Origin: Sphingomicrobium sp. XHP0239
GTDB taxonomy: Bacteria; Pseudomonadota; Alphaproteobacteria; Sphingomonadales; Sphingomonadaceae
Reading direction: 5' to 3'
DNA: 64,000 nt
Assembly (NCBI RefSeq): GCF_039555325.1
Contig: NZ_CP154608.1
Span: 62,001-126,000, forward strand
In this document: one piece after another, positions 1 to 7,899 of the stretch
Layout: the number at the start of each line of letters is the position of its first letter
Position numbering within the stretch: the first letter of the stretch is position 1
The notes under the pieces: model-generated
Database searches by the model: none
Seen by the model: the letters and a program-made list of their open reading frames with translations, nothing else
What the model was told of the DNA's origin: nothing
Position numbers and translations under genes: made by a program

Positions 1-1
1 G

Positions 2-289
2 GATCCCGACAGTCAGGTGCTCGGCCTCGTCGCCAATGCATGGGCCGGATTCGGCGCCGCGTTCGGGCCGCTGATCATCCTGTCGCTGACGTGGGACCGG
101 ATGACGGGGGCGGGCGCACTGGCGGGGCTCGTCACGGGCGCGGCGGTCGTCATCGGCTGGATCGCGTTCGATATCGGACTGATCTACGAGATCGTGCCGG
201 GGTTCATTGCGGCGTGGGTGGCGATCTGGGCGGTCAGCAAGTCGACCACCGGCGCACCGCGTGTCACCACCGAAAGGAAAGCAATATGA
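2..289 (+). CDS. putP: Sodium/proline symporter, C-terminal fragment (cut by window start)
   Basis: The reading frame is open from base 2 and gives about 95 residues before the stop. The stretch [12 protein letters not shown] followed by [16 protein letters not shown] is characteristic of the last membrane segments of PutP, a sodium:solute symporter (SSS family) that imports proline at the inner membrane. Two hydrophobic helices are visible and the tail is short and polar. The stop overlaps the start of the formaldehyde dehydrogenase gene by the ATGA arrangement, so the two are probably co-transcribed, an unexpected pairing. Substrate specificity cannot be judged from the tail alone. Confidence 0.78.
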   Translation, partial: DPDSQVLGLVANAWAGFGAAFGPLIILSLTWDRMTGAGALAGLVTGAAVVIGWIAFDIGLIYEIVPGFIAAWVAIWAVSKSTTGAPRVTTERKAI

Positions 290-1389
290 AATCCCGCGCC
301 GCTGTCGCCTTCGAGGCGAAAAAGCCGCTCGAAATCGTCGAGGTCGACGTCGAAGGCCCCAAGGCGGGCGAGGTGCTGGTCGAGATCATGGCGACCGGGA
401 TCTGCCACACCGACGCCTACACGCTCGACGGGCTCGACAGCGAAGGGCTGTTCCCGAGTGTCCTGGGCCACGAAGGGTGCGGCGTGGTTCGCGAGGTCGG
501 CGAGGGCGTGACCTCGGTGAAGCCCGACGATCACGTCATTCCGCTCTACACGCCCGAATGCCGACAGTGCAAAATGTGCCTGTCGGGCAAGACCAATCTC
601 TGCAGCGCGATCCGCGAGACGCAGGGCAAGGGCTTGATGCCGGACGGGACCAGCCGGTTCAGCTACAAGGGCGAGATGCTGCACCATTACATGGGCTGCT
701 CGACCTTCTCGAACTTCACTGTCCTGCCGGAAATCGCGGTCGCGAAAATCCGGCAGGACGCGCCGTTCGATACCAGCTGCTATATCGGATGCGGCGTGAC
801 GACCGGCGTGGGCGCGGTGGTGAATACCGCCGACGTAAGGCCGGGCGACAATGTCGTCGTGTTCGGGCTGGGCGGCATCGGACTGAACGTCATCCAGGGC
901 GCGAAGATGGCAGGGGCCGACCGGATCGTCGGCGTCGACATCAACGGCGACAAGGAAGAATGGGGCCGCAAGTTCGGCATGACCGACTTCGTCGACGCGA
1001 CCGACGGCGGTGTCGTAGAGAAGATCGTCGCGATGCTCGACGGCGGGGCAGACTATAGTTTCGATTGCACCGGCAACACCGAGGTCATGCGCCAGGCGCT
1101 GGAATGCTGTCACAAGGGCTGGGGAACCAGCATCGTCATCGGCGTCGCCGAAGCGGGCAAGACGATCGAAACACGGCCATTCCAGCTCGTCACCGGACGA
1201 AACTGGCGCGGGACCGCGTTCGGCGGCGCGAAGGGTCGGACCGATGTGCCCAAGATCGTCGACTGGTACATGGATGGCAAGATCGCGATCGATCCGATGA
1301 TCACGCACCGACTGACACTGGACGAGATCAACAGGGGGTTCGATCTGATGCACGAAGGCAAGTCGATCCGTTCCGTGGTCGTCTACTAG
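286..1389 (+). CDS. frmA: S-(hydroxymethyl)glutathione dehydrogenase (class III alcohol dehydrogenase)
   Basis: Oxidises S-hydroxymethylglutathione, formed spontaneously from formaldehyde and glutathione, to S-formylglutathione with NAD in the cytoplasm. The 367-residue protein has the usual length of the family. Catalytic zinc ligands are seen as C40, H62 in GHEG and C169 in IGCG; structural zinc cysteines are C92, C95, C98 and C106; the nucleotide-binding motif GLGGIG spans residues 194-199. The ATG at 286 is preceded by GAAAGGAAAG and overlaps the symporter stop. It is followed 13 bases later by a VOC protein and then by fghA, the next enzyme of the pathway, which makes the assignment secure. 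Confidence 0.95.
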   Translation: MKSRAAVAFEAKKPLEIVEVDVEGPKAGEVLVEIMATGICHTDAYTLDGLDSEGLFPSVLGHEGCGVVREVGEGVTSVKPDDHVIPLYTPECRQCKMCLSGKTNLCSAIRETQGKGLMPDGTSRFSYKGEMLHHYMGCSTFSNFTVLPEIAVAKIRQDAPFDTSCYIGCGVTTGVGAVVNTADVRPGDNVVVFGLGGIGLNVIQGAKMAGADRIVGVDINGDKEEWGRKFGMTDFVDATDGGVVEKIVAMLDGGADYSFDCTGNTEVMRQALECCHKGWGTSIVIGVAEAGKTIETRPFQLVTGRNWRGTAFGGAKGRTDVPKIVDWYMDGKIAIDPMITHRLTLDEINRGFDLMHEGKSIRSVVVY

Positions 1390-1402
1390 GAGAAACGAAA
1401 CG

Positions 1403-1789
1403 ATGTTCAGCCATATCATGCTTGGCGCCGACGACCTCGACGCTTCGCGCGCCTTTTACGACGCCACGATCGCGGCGATCGGCGGCAAGCCCGGGCGCAC
1501 CGACGACAAGGGCCGCACCAGCTGGATGCACAACGGCTCGGTCTTCATGATCTCCAAGCCGATCGACGGCGAGCCGGCGAGTTGCGGCAATGGCTCGACG
1601 ATCGGGTTCGGGTGCGCGAGCGAGGACATGGTCGATGCATGGCACGAAGCCGGCGTCGCGGCGGGCGGTACCGCGATCGAGGATCCGCCCGGCATTCGCG
1701 GCAATGCGTTCGGGAAGCTCTATCTCGCTTATTTGCGCGACCCCGCCGGCAACAAGGTCTGCGGCCTGTATCGCGTGCCCGCCGAATGA
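1403..1789 (+). CDS. VOC-family (glyoxalase/dioxygenase fold) protein
   Basis: A 128-residue single-domain vicinal-oxygen-chelate protein. It starts with the typical MFSHIMLGADDLDASRAFYD beta-strand/helix opening and ends with YLRDPAGNKVCGLYR, the standard second half. The metal-binding pattern is only partly recognisable, so the reaction is unknown; glyoxalase-like, glutathione-transferase-like or binding roles are possible. It sits between frmA and fghA and overlaps the fghA start by four bases, so it is made together with the glutathione-dependent formaldehyde enzymes. A role on a glutathione or aldehyde adduct is inferred from position only. Confidence 0.82.
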   Translation: MFSHIMLGADDLDASRAFYDATIAAIGGKPGRTDDKGRTSWMHNGSVFMISKPIDGEPASCGNGSTIGFGCASEDMVDAWHEAGVAAGGTAIEDPPGIRGNAFGKLYLAYLRDPAGNKVCGLYRVPAE

Positions 1790-2628
1790 GCCTGAAACGA
1801 GAGGATTGCTGGAAGAGCCATGGCGGCTGGCAGGGCATCTATACGCATGACAGCGATGCGACGGGCACGCCGATGCGTTTCTCGCTGTTCCTCCCGCCCG
1901 TTCCGGAAGGCACGCGGGTCCCCATCCTGTGGTACCTGTCGGGACTGACCTGCACCCACGCCAACGTCACCGAAAAGGGCGAGTATCGCGCGGCGTGTGC
2001 AAAGGCGGGCATCGCCTTCATCGCGCCCGACACCAGCCCGCGCGGCGACGAGGTTCCCGACGATGATGCGTACGATTTCGGATCGGGCGCGGGCTTCTAT
2101 GTCGATGCGACCGAGCAGCCTTTCGCGGAAAACTATCGCATGTGGTCCTACGTTACCGAAGAGCTTCCAGCGCTCGTCGCAGACAAGTTCCCGATCGACG
2201 CGAAGCGGCAGTCGATCACCGGCCATTCGATGGGCGGGCACGGCGCGCTGATCGCGGGACTGCGCCACCCCGGACGCTATCGCAGCGTCTCGGCGCTGGC
2301 ACCGATCGCCAATCCGATGGCCGTGCCGTGGGGAAAGAAGGCGCTGTCGGGCTATCTGGGCGACGACCGCGACGCATGGCGCGCCTACGATGCCTGTGCG
2401 TTGATCGAGGACGGGGCGCGGCGCAGCGAGATGCTCGTCGACGTCGGCACGGACGACAATTTCCTCCACGAACAACTGAAGCCCGAGGCGCTCGAGGCGG
2501 CCTGCGGCGGCGCGGGGATCGAGCTTCACCTTCGTCGCCGGCCGGGCTACGATCACAGCTACTATTTCATCTCCACCTTCCTCGGCGAGCATGTGCGCTG
2601 GCACGCGGAACGGCTGACGGGCGACTAG
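1786..2628 (+). CDS. fghA: S-formylglutathione hydrolase
   Basis: Hydrolyses S-formylglutathione to formate and glutathione, completing formaldehyde detoxification begun by FrmA. The 280-residue alpha/beta hydrolase carries the nucleophile elbow GHSMG with Ser148, the upstream LSGLTC oxyanion segment (residues 51-56), the conserved PDTSPRG stretch near residue 81, and a C-terminal acid/histidine region (VDVGTDDNFL, then PGYDHSYYF). The ATG at 1786 overlaps the VOC stop as ATGA. Upstream in-frame codons lack family similarity, so this start is preferred. Confidence 0.95.
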   Translation: MSLKREDCWKSHGGWQGIYTHDSDATGTPMRFSLFLPPVPEGTRVPILWYLSGLTCTHANVTEKGEYRAACAKAGIAFIAPDTSPRGDEVPDDDAYDFGSGAGFYVDATEQPFAENYRMWSYVTEELPALVADKFPIDAKRQSITGHSMGGHGALIAGLRHPGRYRSVSALAPIANPMAVPWGKKALSGYLGDDRDAWRAYDACALIEDGARRSEMLVDVGTDDNFLHEQLKPEALEAACGGAGIELHLRRRPGYDHSYYFISTFLGEHVRWHAERLTGD

Positions 2629-2639
2629 AGGGCGACATC

Positions 2640-3467
2640 ATGCAGACCATCCTCCTCCATGTTCAAGCCGACGATCGGGTCGACGGCCGTGTCGAGGATG
2701 CGCTCGCCATCGCGCGTTCGTGCGGCGCTTTCCTCGACGTCGTCCACATCACCCCCGACGACGTCGCGGCGGTGTACGAGAGTTTCGGCGGGATCGATCC
2801 TGATCGGGCCGGCCAGCGAAACTTCGAGGAGGCCGAGGACGCGCTGGAAGCGCGTATCCGCAACGAACTGTCCAACGAGGACGTCCAGTGGGACTATACC
2901 CGCGTGCGTGGGTCGACGGGGCACGCGCTGGCCAGCCGGGCGGCGCTGTCCGACCTCGTCGTGACCGGGCGGTTGTCGCACCGCTCGCAGTCGGACCGCC
3001 TCGCCCTGCGGATCATCGGCGATCTGCTCGTCAACACCCGGGCCCCGGTTCTCATCCGCGGCGACGAGGCCCAGCGCTTCGATCCGTCGGCTCCCGCCGT
3101 CATCGCTTGGGACGGCAGCTTCGAGGTCGCCAACGTCGTCGCGATGGGGCTCAACCTGTTGCGCGCTTCGGACGCGGTGCACGTCGTCCGGGTCACCGAA
3201 GGCGGCGAGGAAGTCGAGCCCGGCCTGTATCCGCTCACCCGTGTCCTGAGCTACCTGTCGCGGCACGGGATCAAGGCCGAATATTCGCGCATCGCCGAAG
3301 TCGACGGCAAGGTGGTTCCGGCGCTGCTGGGGTTCGCGGAGGAAAAGGGTGCGACCATGCTCGCTACGGGTGCCTACACCCATTCGCGCATCGGCCAGCG
3401 TTTCTTCGGCGGCGTGACCCGTTCGCTGCTGAAATCCTGTCCCATCGCGCTGTTGATGGCGCATTAG
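2640..3467 (+). CDS. Universal stress protein with two UspA domains
   Basis: A 275-residue cytoplasmic protein made of two consecutive UspA-like domains. The first runs from MQTILLHVQ to about residue 145, the second starts near APAVIAWDGSFEVANVV and ends with TRSLLKSCPIALLMAH. The second domain keeps the glycine-rich ATP-binding end (GAYTHSRIGQRFFGGVTRSLL), which resembles the G-2x-G-9x-G-S/T signature; the first is more degenerate. Such tandem proteins are linked to survival under respiratory or metabolic stress. It lies 11 bases after fghA in the same run, with AGAGGG upstream of the ATG. Confidence 0.88.
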   Translation: MQTILLHVQADDRVDGRVEDALAIARSCGAFLDVVHITPDDVAAVYESFGGIDPDRAGQRNFEEAEDALEARIRNELSNEDVQWDYTRVRGSTGHALASRAALSDLVVTGRLSHRSQSDRLALRIIGDLLVNTRAPVLIRGDEAQRFDPSAPAVIAWDGSFEVANVVAMGLNLLRASDAVHVVRVTEGGEEVEPGLYPLTRVLSYLSRHGIKAEYSRIAEVDGKVVPALLGFAEEKGATMLATGAYTHSRIGQRFFGGVTRSLLKSCPIALLMAH

Positions 3468-3482
3468 ACACCCGATACCATC

Positions 3483-4253
3483 GTGAGCGTCGCCGAGCTC
3501 GCCGTCGCTTTCTTCATCACCGCTTTCTTCTATTCCAGCGTTGGGTTCGGTGGGGGATCGACCTACAATGCGCTGCTGGTGCTCGCGGGCCTACCGCTAC
3601 GCCAGGTCCCGGTCATCGCGCTTTTGTGCAACATTCTTGTGGTCTCGATGGGGAGTCGCCAATTCGCCGCGGCGGGCGCCTTCGAATGGCGGCGCTTCTG
3701 GCCGCTGGCGTTGCTGTCGATCCCCGCCGCATGGCTCGGCGGTTATGTATCCCTTCCCGGATGGCTGTTCGTCGGTCTGCTGTCGGGCGCCCTGTTCATC
3801 GCTGGCGTCGCCATGCTGTATCGGCCCCTCGAAACCGTCACTGATCGACGGCGCGGCGAAGGGCGCGCGGCCGATCTCGCGAGTGGTGCGGGGCTGGGTT
3901 TCATGGCTGGTCTTACCGGGATCGGGGGCGGCATCTTCCTGTCCCCGCTTCTTCACCTGCGCCGCTGGGGAGGGGCTCGACTGATCGCGGGGACGTGCGC
4001 GGCATTCATCCTCGTCAATTCGCTGAGCGGTCTGGCGGGACAGGTCGCCAAGGGCCTTCCCTTCTCGTCGTCGGCCGAACTGCTCGGCTACTGGCCGCTG
4101 GGGCTCGCCGTATTGGCGGGGGGATGGATCGGTAGCCGGACGGGAGCGACCCGGCTAAAGGATTCGCACCTCAGGGCGATTTCTGCCATCCTCATCCTCT
4201 ACGTTGCGGTGCGCTTGGGCGCCCGCGTCCCCGCCGAATGGGCAAGACCATGA
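3483..4253 (+). CDS. TSUP-family membrane transporter (TauE/SafE type)
   Basis: A 256-residue integral inner-membrane protein with about eight hydrophobic helices in two repeats. Each repeat begins with a glycine-rich motif (SVGFGGGSTYNALL near the start and GLTGIGGGIFLSPLL near residue 140), the hallmark of the sulfite/organosulfonate exporter family. Substrates in the family include sulfite, sulfoacetate and other small anions; the actual substrate here is unknown. A GTG start at 3483 is used; no strong ribosome-binding site is visible. The stop overlaps the moaA ATG, so it is translated together with the molybdenum-cofactor genes. Confidence 0.87.
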   Translation: MSVAELAVAFFITAFFYSSVGFGGGSTYNALLVLAGLPLRQVPVIALLCNILVVSMGSRQFAAAGAFEWRRFWPLALLSIPAAWLGGYVSLPGWLFVGLLSGALFIAGVAMLYRPLETVTDRRRGEGRAADLASGAGLGFMAGLTGIGGGIFLSPLLHLRRWGGARLIAGTCAAFILVNSLSGLAGQVAKGLPFSSSAELLGYWPLGLAVLAGGWIGSRTGATRLKDSHLRAISAILILYVAVRLGARVPAEWARP

Positions 4254-5236
4254 CACTAACCGACAGCTTCCAACGCCGGATCAGCTATCTTCGGCTGTCG
4301 CTGACCGACCGCTGCGATTTCCGCTGCACCTATTGCCTGCCCGAACATGCACGCTTCGCCGAACGCCACCGTCTGCTCAGCATCGAGGAACTCGACCGCG
4401 TGGGAAGCGCCTTCATCCGCATGGGCGTGCGCAAGCTGCGGCTGACGGGCGGGGAGCCGTTGGTGCGAAAGGGCGCGATGGATCTTGTTTCGGCGCTTGG
4501 TCGCCACCTCGCCACCGGGGCGCTCGATGAACTGACGCTCACGACCAACGGCAGTCAGCTGTCCCGTCATGCCGAAGACCTCGCACGAGCGGGCGTGAAG
4601 CGGGTCAACGTGTCGCTCGATCATCTGGACCCGGATCGCTTCGCGGCGATCACGCGGCGCGGCAACCTCGCGCCGGTGTTGGACGGCATTGCCGCGGCGC
4701 AGGACGCGGGCATTGCGGTGAAGATCAACACCGTCGTCATGCGCCGGGACAACCTCGACGTCATTCCCGACATGGTCGGCTGGGCGCACGACAAAGGCAT
4801 GGCCATCACGCTCATCGAAGTCATGCCCGTCGGCGCGATCGGTGCCGATCGGGACGCGCAGCATGTTCCCATGCCCGAAGTCCGTGCCGCGATCGAGGCG
4901 CGCTGGCCGCTTGCCGACGTGGCGATGAGAACGGGCGGCCCCGCGCGCTATGCGCGCACGGCGAACGGCGGGCTCGTCGGGTTCATCACGCCGCTGTCGG
5001 CTCGGTTTTGCGACGGGTGCAATCGCGTTCGCGTCGGAGCCGACGGTACGTTGCACGCCTGTCTCGGGCGCGACACGGCCGTCGATCTCAAACCCGCGGT
5101 GCGCGAGCATGACGACGATCGCGCGCTGGAAGCGGCCATTGCCGACCTCGTCGCGATCAAGCCGCACGGGCATGATTTCGAGATTCGTGGACGCGCCGCG
5201 GCGGTCCGCCGTCCGATGGCCGCGACGGGGGGCTAG
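4250..5236 (+). CDS. moaA: GTP 3',8-cyclase (molybdenum cofactor biosynthesis)
   Basis: Radical-SAM enzyme that converts GTP to 3',8-cyclo-GTP in the first step of molybdopterin synthesis. The first iron-sulfur site is C22, C26, C29 in CDFRCTYC, and the second is C254, C257 and C271 in the C-terminal domain. The GGEP motif (LTGGEPLVRK) and the essential C-terminal Gly-Gly are both present. The start at 4250 overlaps the TSUP stop as ATGA; an ATG at 4238 would add four residues and cannot be excluded. The length of 328 residues is normal. Confidence 0.95.
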   Translation: MTLTDSFQRRISYLRLSLTDRCDFRCTYCLPEHARFAERHRLLSIEELDRVGSAFIRMGVRKLRLTGGEPLVRKGAMDLVSALGRHLATGALDELTLTTNGSQLSRHAEDLARAGVKRVNVSLDHLDPDRFAAITRRGNLAPVLDGIAAAQDAGIAVKINTVVMRRDNLDVIPDMVGWAHDKGMAITLIEVMPVGAIGADRDAQHVPMPEVRAAIEARWPLADVAMRTGGPARYARTANGGLVGFITPLSARFCDGCNRVRVGADGTLHACLGRDTAVDLKPAVREHDDDRALEAAIADLVAIKPHGHDFEIRGRAAAVRRPMAATGG

Positions 5237-5237
5237 G

Positions 5238-5456
5238 ATGGACGTCCTCTTCTTCGGCCGGCTCTCGGGCCTTGCCGCCGCCGGCCCGAGCGATGCGATC
5301 GACAGCGACACGTTCCGGGCCCGGCTGGCCGAACGGCATCCCGAACTTGCCGATCATTCGGTCCGCATGGTCGTGAACAAGGAAATGCTGTCCGAACCCT
5401 GCACCCTCGAGCCCGGCGACGAGATCGCCTTCCTTCCTCCGATGAGCGGCGGATGA
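5238..5456 (+). CDS. moaD: Molybdopterin synthase sulfur-carrier subunit
   Basis: A 72-residue ubiquitin-fold protein that carries sulfur as a C-terminal thiocarboxylate. It opens with MDVLFFGRLSGLAA and ends with DEIAFLPPMSGG; the terminal Gly-Gly is the site of adenylation by MoeB and thiocarboxylation. It starts one base after the moaA stop and overlaps moaB by four bases. Its obligate partner MoaE is not encoded nearby, which is unusual because moaD and moaE are commonly adjacent. Confidence 0.9.
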   Translation: MDVLFFGRLSGLAAAGPSDAIDSDTFRARLAERHPELADHSVRMVVNKEMLSEPCTLEPGDEIAFLPPMSGG

Positions 5457-5965
5457 GCGACCTCACCCCCGTTCGGATCGCGATCCTGACGATCAGCGAC
5501 ACGCGCGACGAGGCGAGCGACACGTCGGGCGCCTTTCTTGCCCGTGCGGTGGAGGAGGCCGGACATCGCCTGGTGGAAAAGCGGATCGTTTCCGACGACA
5601 TCCAGTCCATTCGCGACACGGTGGGCGAATGGGTCGAGTCGGGAGAAGTCGATGCCGTCATCTCCACGGGCGGGACCGGTCTGACCGGACGCGACGTGAC
5701 GCCCGAAGCCTTGCGCCCGATGTTCGACAAGGAAATCGACGGCTTCGCCTCCGTCTGGCATGCGGTCAGCTTCGAGAGCATCGGTTTGTCGACGCTTCAG
5801 TCGCGGGCCTGCGCGGGGATCGTGGGGTCGACCTACGTCTTTTGCTTGCCGGGATCGGGCGGAGCGGTGCGCGATGGCTGGACCAAGGTGCTGGCGCCGC
5901 AACTCGACAGTCGCACGCGACCCTGCAATTTCGTCGAAATCCTCCCGCGTCTTTCCGAACGATAG
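5453..5965 (+). CDS. moaB: MoaB/MogA-family molybdopterin adenylyltransferase
   Basis: A 170-residue protein of the MogA/MoaB fold that activates molybdopterin by adenylation or is a close relative. The motifs AILTISDTRDEASDTSG at the N-terminus, VISTGGTGLTGRDVTPEAL in the middle and FCLPGSGGAVRDGW towards the end match MoaB. The hydrophobic and glycine pattern agrees with a trimeric enzyme. The ATG overlaps the moaD stop. Whether this protein or another MogA does the adenylation in this organism cannot be told from sequence alone. Confidence 0.9.
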   Translation: MSDLTPVRIAILTISDTRDEASDTSGAFLARAVEEAGHRLVEKRIVSDDIQSIRDTVGEWVESGEVDAVISTGGTGLTGRDVTPEALRPMFDKEIDGFASVWHAVSFESIGLSTLQSRACAGIVGSTYVFCLPGSGGAVRDGWTKVLAPQLDSRTRPCNFVEILPRLSER

Positions 5966-5967
5966 CG

Positions 5968-6444
5968 ATGGCCGATCGCCTCTCCCATCTTTCGCCCGAT
6001 GGTCGCGCGGCAATGGTCGACGTCGCCGACAAGCCCGAAACGCGTCGTGAGGCGACCGCCAGCGCCGTAGTGCGGATGCTTCCCGAGACGTTCGAGAAGG
6101 TGCGCGAGGGACAATCGAAGAAGGGCGATCTTTTCCGCACCGCCGAACTGGCCGGGATCATGGGGGCAAAGCGAACCGCCGATCTCGTTCCGTTATGCCA
6201 CCCCCTCCCGCTGTCGAGCGTCGAGGTGAGGGTGCGACCCGATCCCCACGACCTTTGCCTGCGGGTCGAGGCGACCGCGCGCACGGTCGGGCGAACGGGG
6301 GTGGAGATGGAAGCGATGACCGCGGCCAGCGTCGCCGCCCTGACGCTCTACGACATGATCAAGGCGGTCGATCGCTCGGCGCAGGTCGACGCGCTCCGGC
6401 TCGAGGCGAAGAGCGGCGGAAAATCGGGCGAATGGAAACGCTGA
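5968..6444 (+). CDS. moaC: Cyclic pyranopterin monophosphate synthase
   Basis: Acts after MoaA, turning 3',8-cyclo-GTP into cyclic pyranopterin monophosphate. The 158-residue protein carries the conserved segments MVDVADKPETRREA, KGDLFRTAELAGIMGAKRT, LCHPLPLSSV and GVEMEAMTAASVAALTLYDM; the last two contain the active-site histidine and the glutamate/methionine face. It starts two bases after moaB and overlaps moeA by 13 bases. Length and motifs are those of a complete enzyme. Confidence 0.95.
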   Translation: MADRLSHLSPDGRAAMVDVADKPETRREATASAVVRMLPETFEKVREGQSKKGDLFRTAELAGIMGAKRTADLVPLCHPLPLSSVEVRVRPDPHDLCLRVEATARTVGRTGVEMEAMTAASVAALTLYDMIKAVDRSAQVDALRLEAKSGGKSGEWKR

Positions 6445-7652
6445 TACCCTACGAAGAGGCGCTGGCCCGGTGGCTCGATGCGCTCGCGCCGCTCGCTGCG
6501 GAAACCGTTTCGCTGGCGCAGGCTGGCGGGCGGGTTCTGGCGACCGATCTGGTCGCGTCGCACGATCAGCCCCCCGAACCGCGGTCGATCATGGACGGGA
6601 TTGCGGTCGCTGGCGGCGAGCCGTCACCGGGGACGCAGTTCGCCTTGGTCGGCAGCTCCTATGCCGGCGCCCCGTACGACCGTCCCCTGGGCGCGGGAGA
6701 GGCGGTCCGCATCGCGACCGGAGCAGTGGTTCCCGATGGAGCGGAACGGGTTCTGCCCCAGGAATGGCTCGATTTTCGAGACGATGTCGTCGCGATCGAA
6801 CGATGCGAAACGGCGGCACCGTTCATCCGCCCCGCCGCAACCGATTTCGCCCATGGAGAGACGTTGCTGACCGCGGGAACGAGGCTCCACCCTGCCGCTC
6901 TGGCGCTGGTCGCAGCGGCCAATGCGGGCAGTGTCGCCGTTCATCGTCGGCCGCGTATCGGCGTGGCGACATCGGGCGACGAGCTGATCGAGCCGGGCAG
7001 TCCGATGGAACGGGGCCGTACGATCGACAGCGGATCGACCCTCGTCTCCGGGCTGGCGAGCGATGCGGGGGCATCCGTGGCTCGATTGGCGAACCTGCCC
7101 GACACGCACCAGGCGGTTCGCGAGGCGCTGGAGCGGGTCCGCCCCGATCTCGACATCCTCGTGGTGATCGGCGGCGCGTCAGTCGGTGATCGCGATCATC
7201 TGCGCCCGGTCGTCCGCGAACTGGGCGGAACGATGCTGTTCGAACGCATTGCCATGCGGCCGGGAAAGCCAACGTGGGCCGCGCGATTGCCCGATGGTCT
7301 CCTCCTGCTTGGTCTACCGGGCAATCCGGGCTCTGCTTTCGTCGCTGCTCTGCTGTTCCTGCTTCCCGCGATCCGCATGATGAGCGGAGAAGGTTGCGAC
7401 GCGTCCTCCGATCGTCCCGCGCGCTTCGTCGGCGACGATCCGATCCGCAACGGTCCGCGGGAAGCCTTTTTGCCTGCAGTCGCCGCGATTGCGGGGGAAG
7501 GCCTCGCCGTCCATCCCGCCGGTCCGCCCGATAGCGGTCTTCAACGCGCGCTGGCCTGCGCCAACTGCCTGTTGCGCTTGCCGCCCGATACGATTGTGGA
7601 GCAGGGCGGCTCTTGTTCGATTATCCTCTTCGGATCGACCGATCGGTTGTGA
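6432..7652 (+). CDS. moeA: Molybdopterin molybdenumtransferase
   Basis: Inserts molybdate into adenylated molybdopterin, the last common step of the pathway. The 406-residue protein shows the MoeA layout: N-terminal linker with PPEPRSIMDGIAV (MDGYA-like box, here with Ile for Tyr), the cradle with GVATSGDELIEPG, the catalytic VVIGGASVGDRDHL loop and the LPGNPGSAFVAALLF segment near residue 300, followed by a C-terminal beta domain. It overlaps moaC by 13 bases and closes the plus-strand run. The Tyr-to-Ile change in the MDGYA box is a small oddity. Confidence 0.93.
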   Translation: METLIPYEEALARWLDALAPLAAETVSLAQAGGRVLATDLVASHDQPPEPRSIMDGIAVAGGEPSPGTQFALVGSSYAGAPYDRPLGAGEAVRIATGAVVPDGAERVLPQEWLDFRDDVVAIERCETAAPFIRPAATDFAHGETLLTAGTRLHPAALALVAAANAGSVAVHRRPRIGVATSGDELIEPGSPMERGRTIDSGSTLVSGLASDAGASVARLANLPDTHQAVREALERVRPDLDILVVIGGASVGDRDHLRPVVRELGGTMLFERIAMRPGKPTWAARLPDGLLLLGLPGNPGSAFVAALLFLLPAIRMMSGEGCDASSDRPARFVGDDPIRNGPREAFLPAVAAIAGEGLAVHPAGPPDSGLQRALACANCLLRLPPDTIVEQGGSCSIILFGSTDRL

Positions 7653-7704
7653 TCGCTGTAGCTCGTTCGAGAACGATGAAAATCCAGGGCGGCCTGATCG
7701 GAAA

Positions 7705-7899
7705 CTAGCGGGGCGGATCCGGTTCTTCCGGTTCGACTGGCTCTTCGGGCGGGGGCACTCGCTCCTGCTCGATGCTTTCGTCCAGCTCTTCGGCGCGTTC
7801 GAAAATCTCGTTCTTCGTATCGTCGAACCGCTCGTCGAAGGTCGGTTCCTGCCGACACCCGGCCAGCGCGACCATCAGAAGAACTGCCCGCCAGCGCAT
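7705..7899 (-). CDS. Small acidic lipoprotein at the end of tamAB
   Basis: A 64-residue protein with a short signal peptide and lipobox LAGC (Cys15), predicting an N-terminally lipidated membrane-anchored protein. The mature part is about 50 residues, rich in Glu, Asp and Pro, with one short amphipathic stretch (FDERFDDTKNEIFERAEELDESIEQE) in its first half and a Pro/Glu tail. The start codon overlaps the tamB stop in a TGATG arrangement, so it is translationally coupled. No known family is recognised; a helper role for the TAM complex is a guess from position. Confidence 0.68.
   Translation of the reverse strand: MRWRAVLLMVALAGCRQEPTFDERFDDTKNEIFERAEELDESIEQERVPPPEEPVEPEEPDPPR

Noticed and set aside
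7663..7676. TCGTTC-GA-GAACGA palindrome after moeA as terminator
   Set aside because: The two-base loop is too tight and no U-run follows; no terminator is called here.
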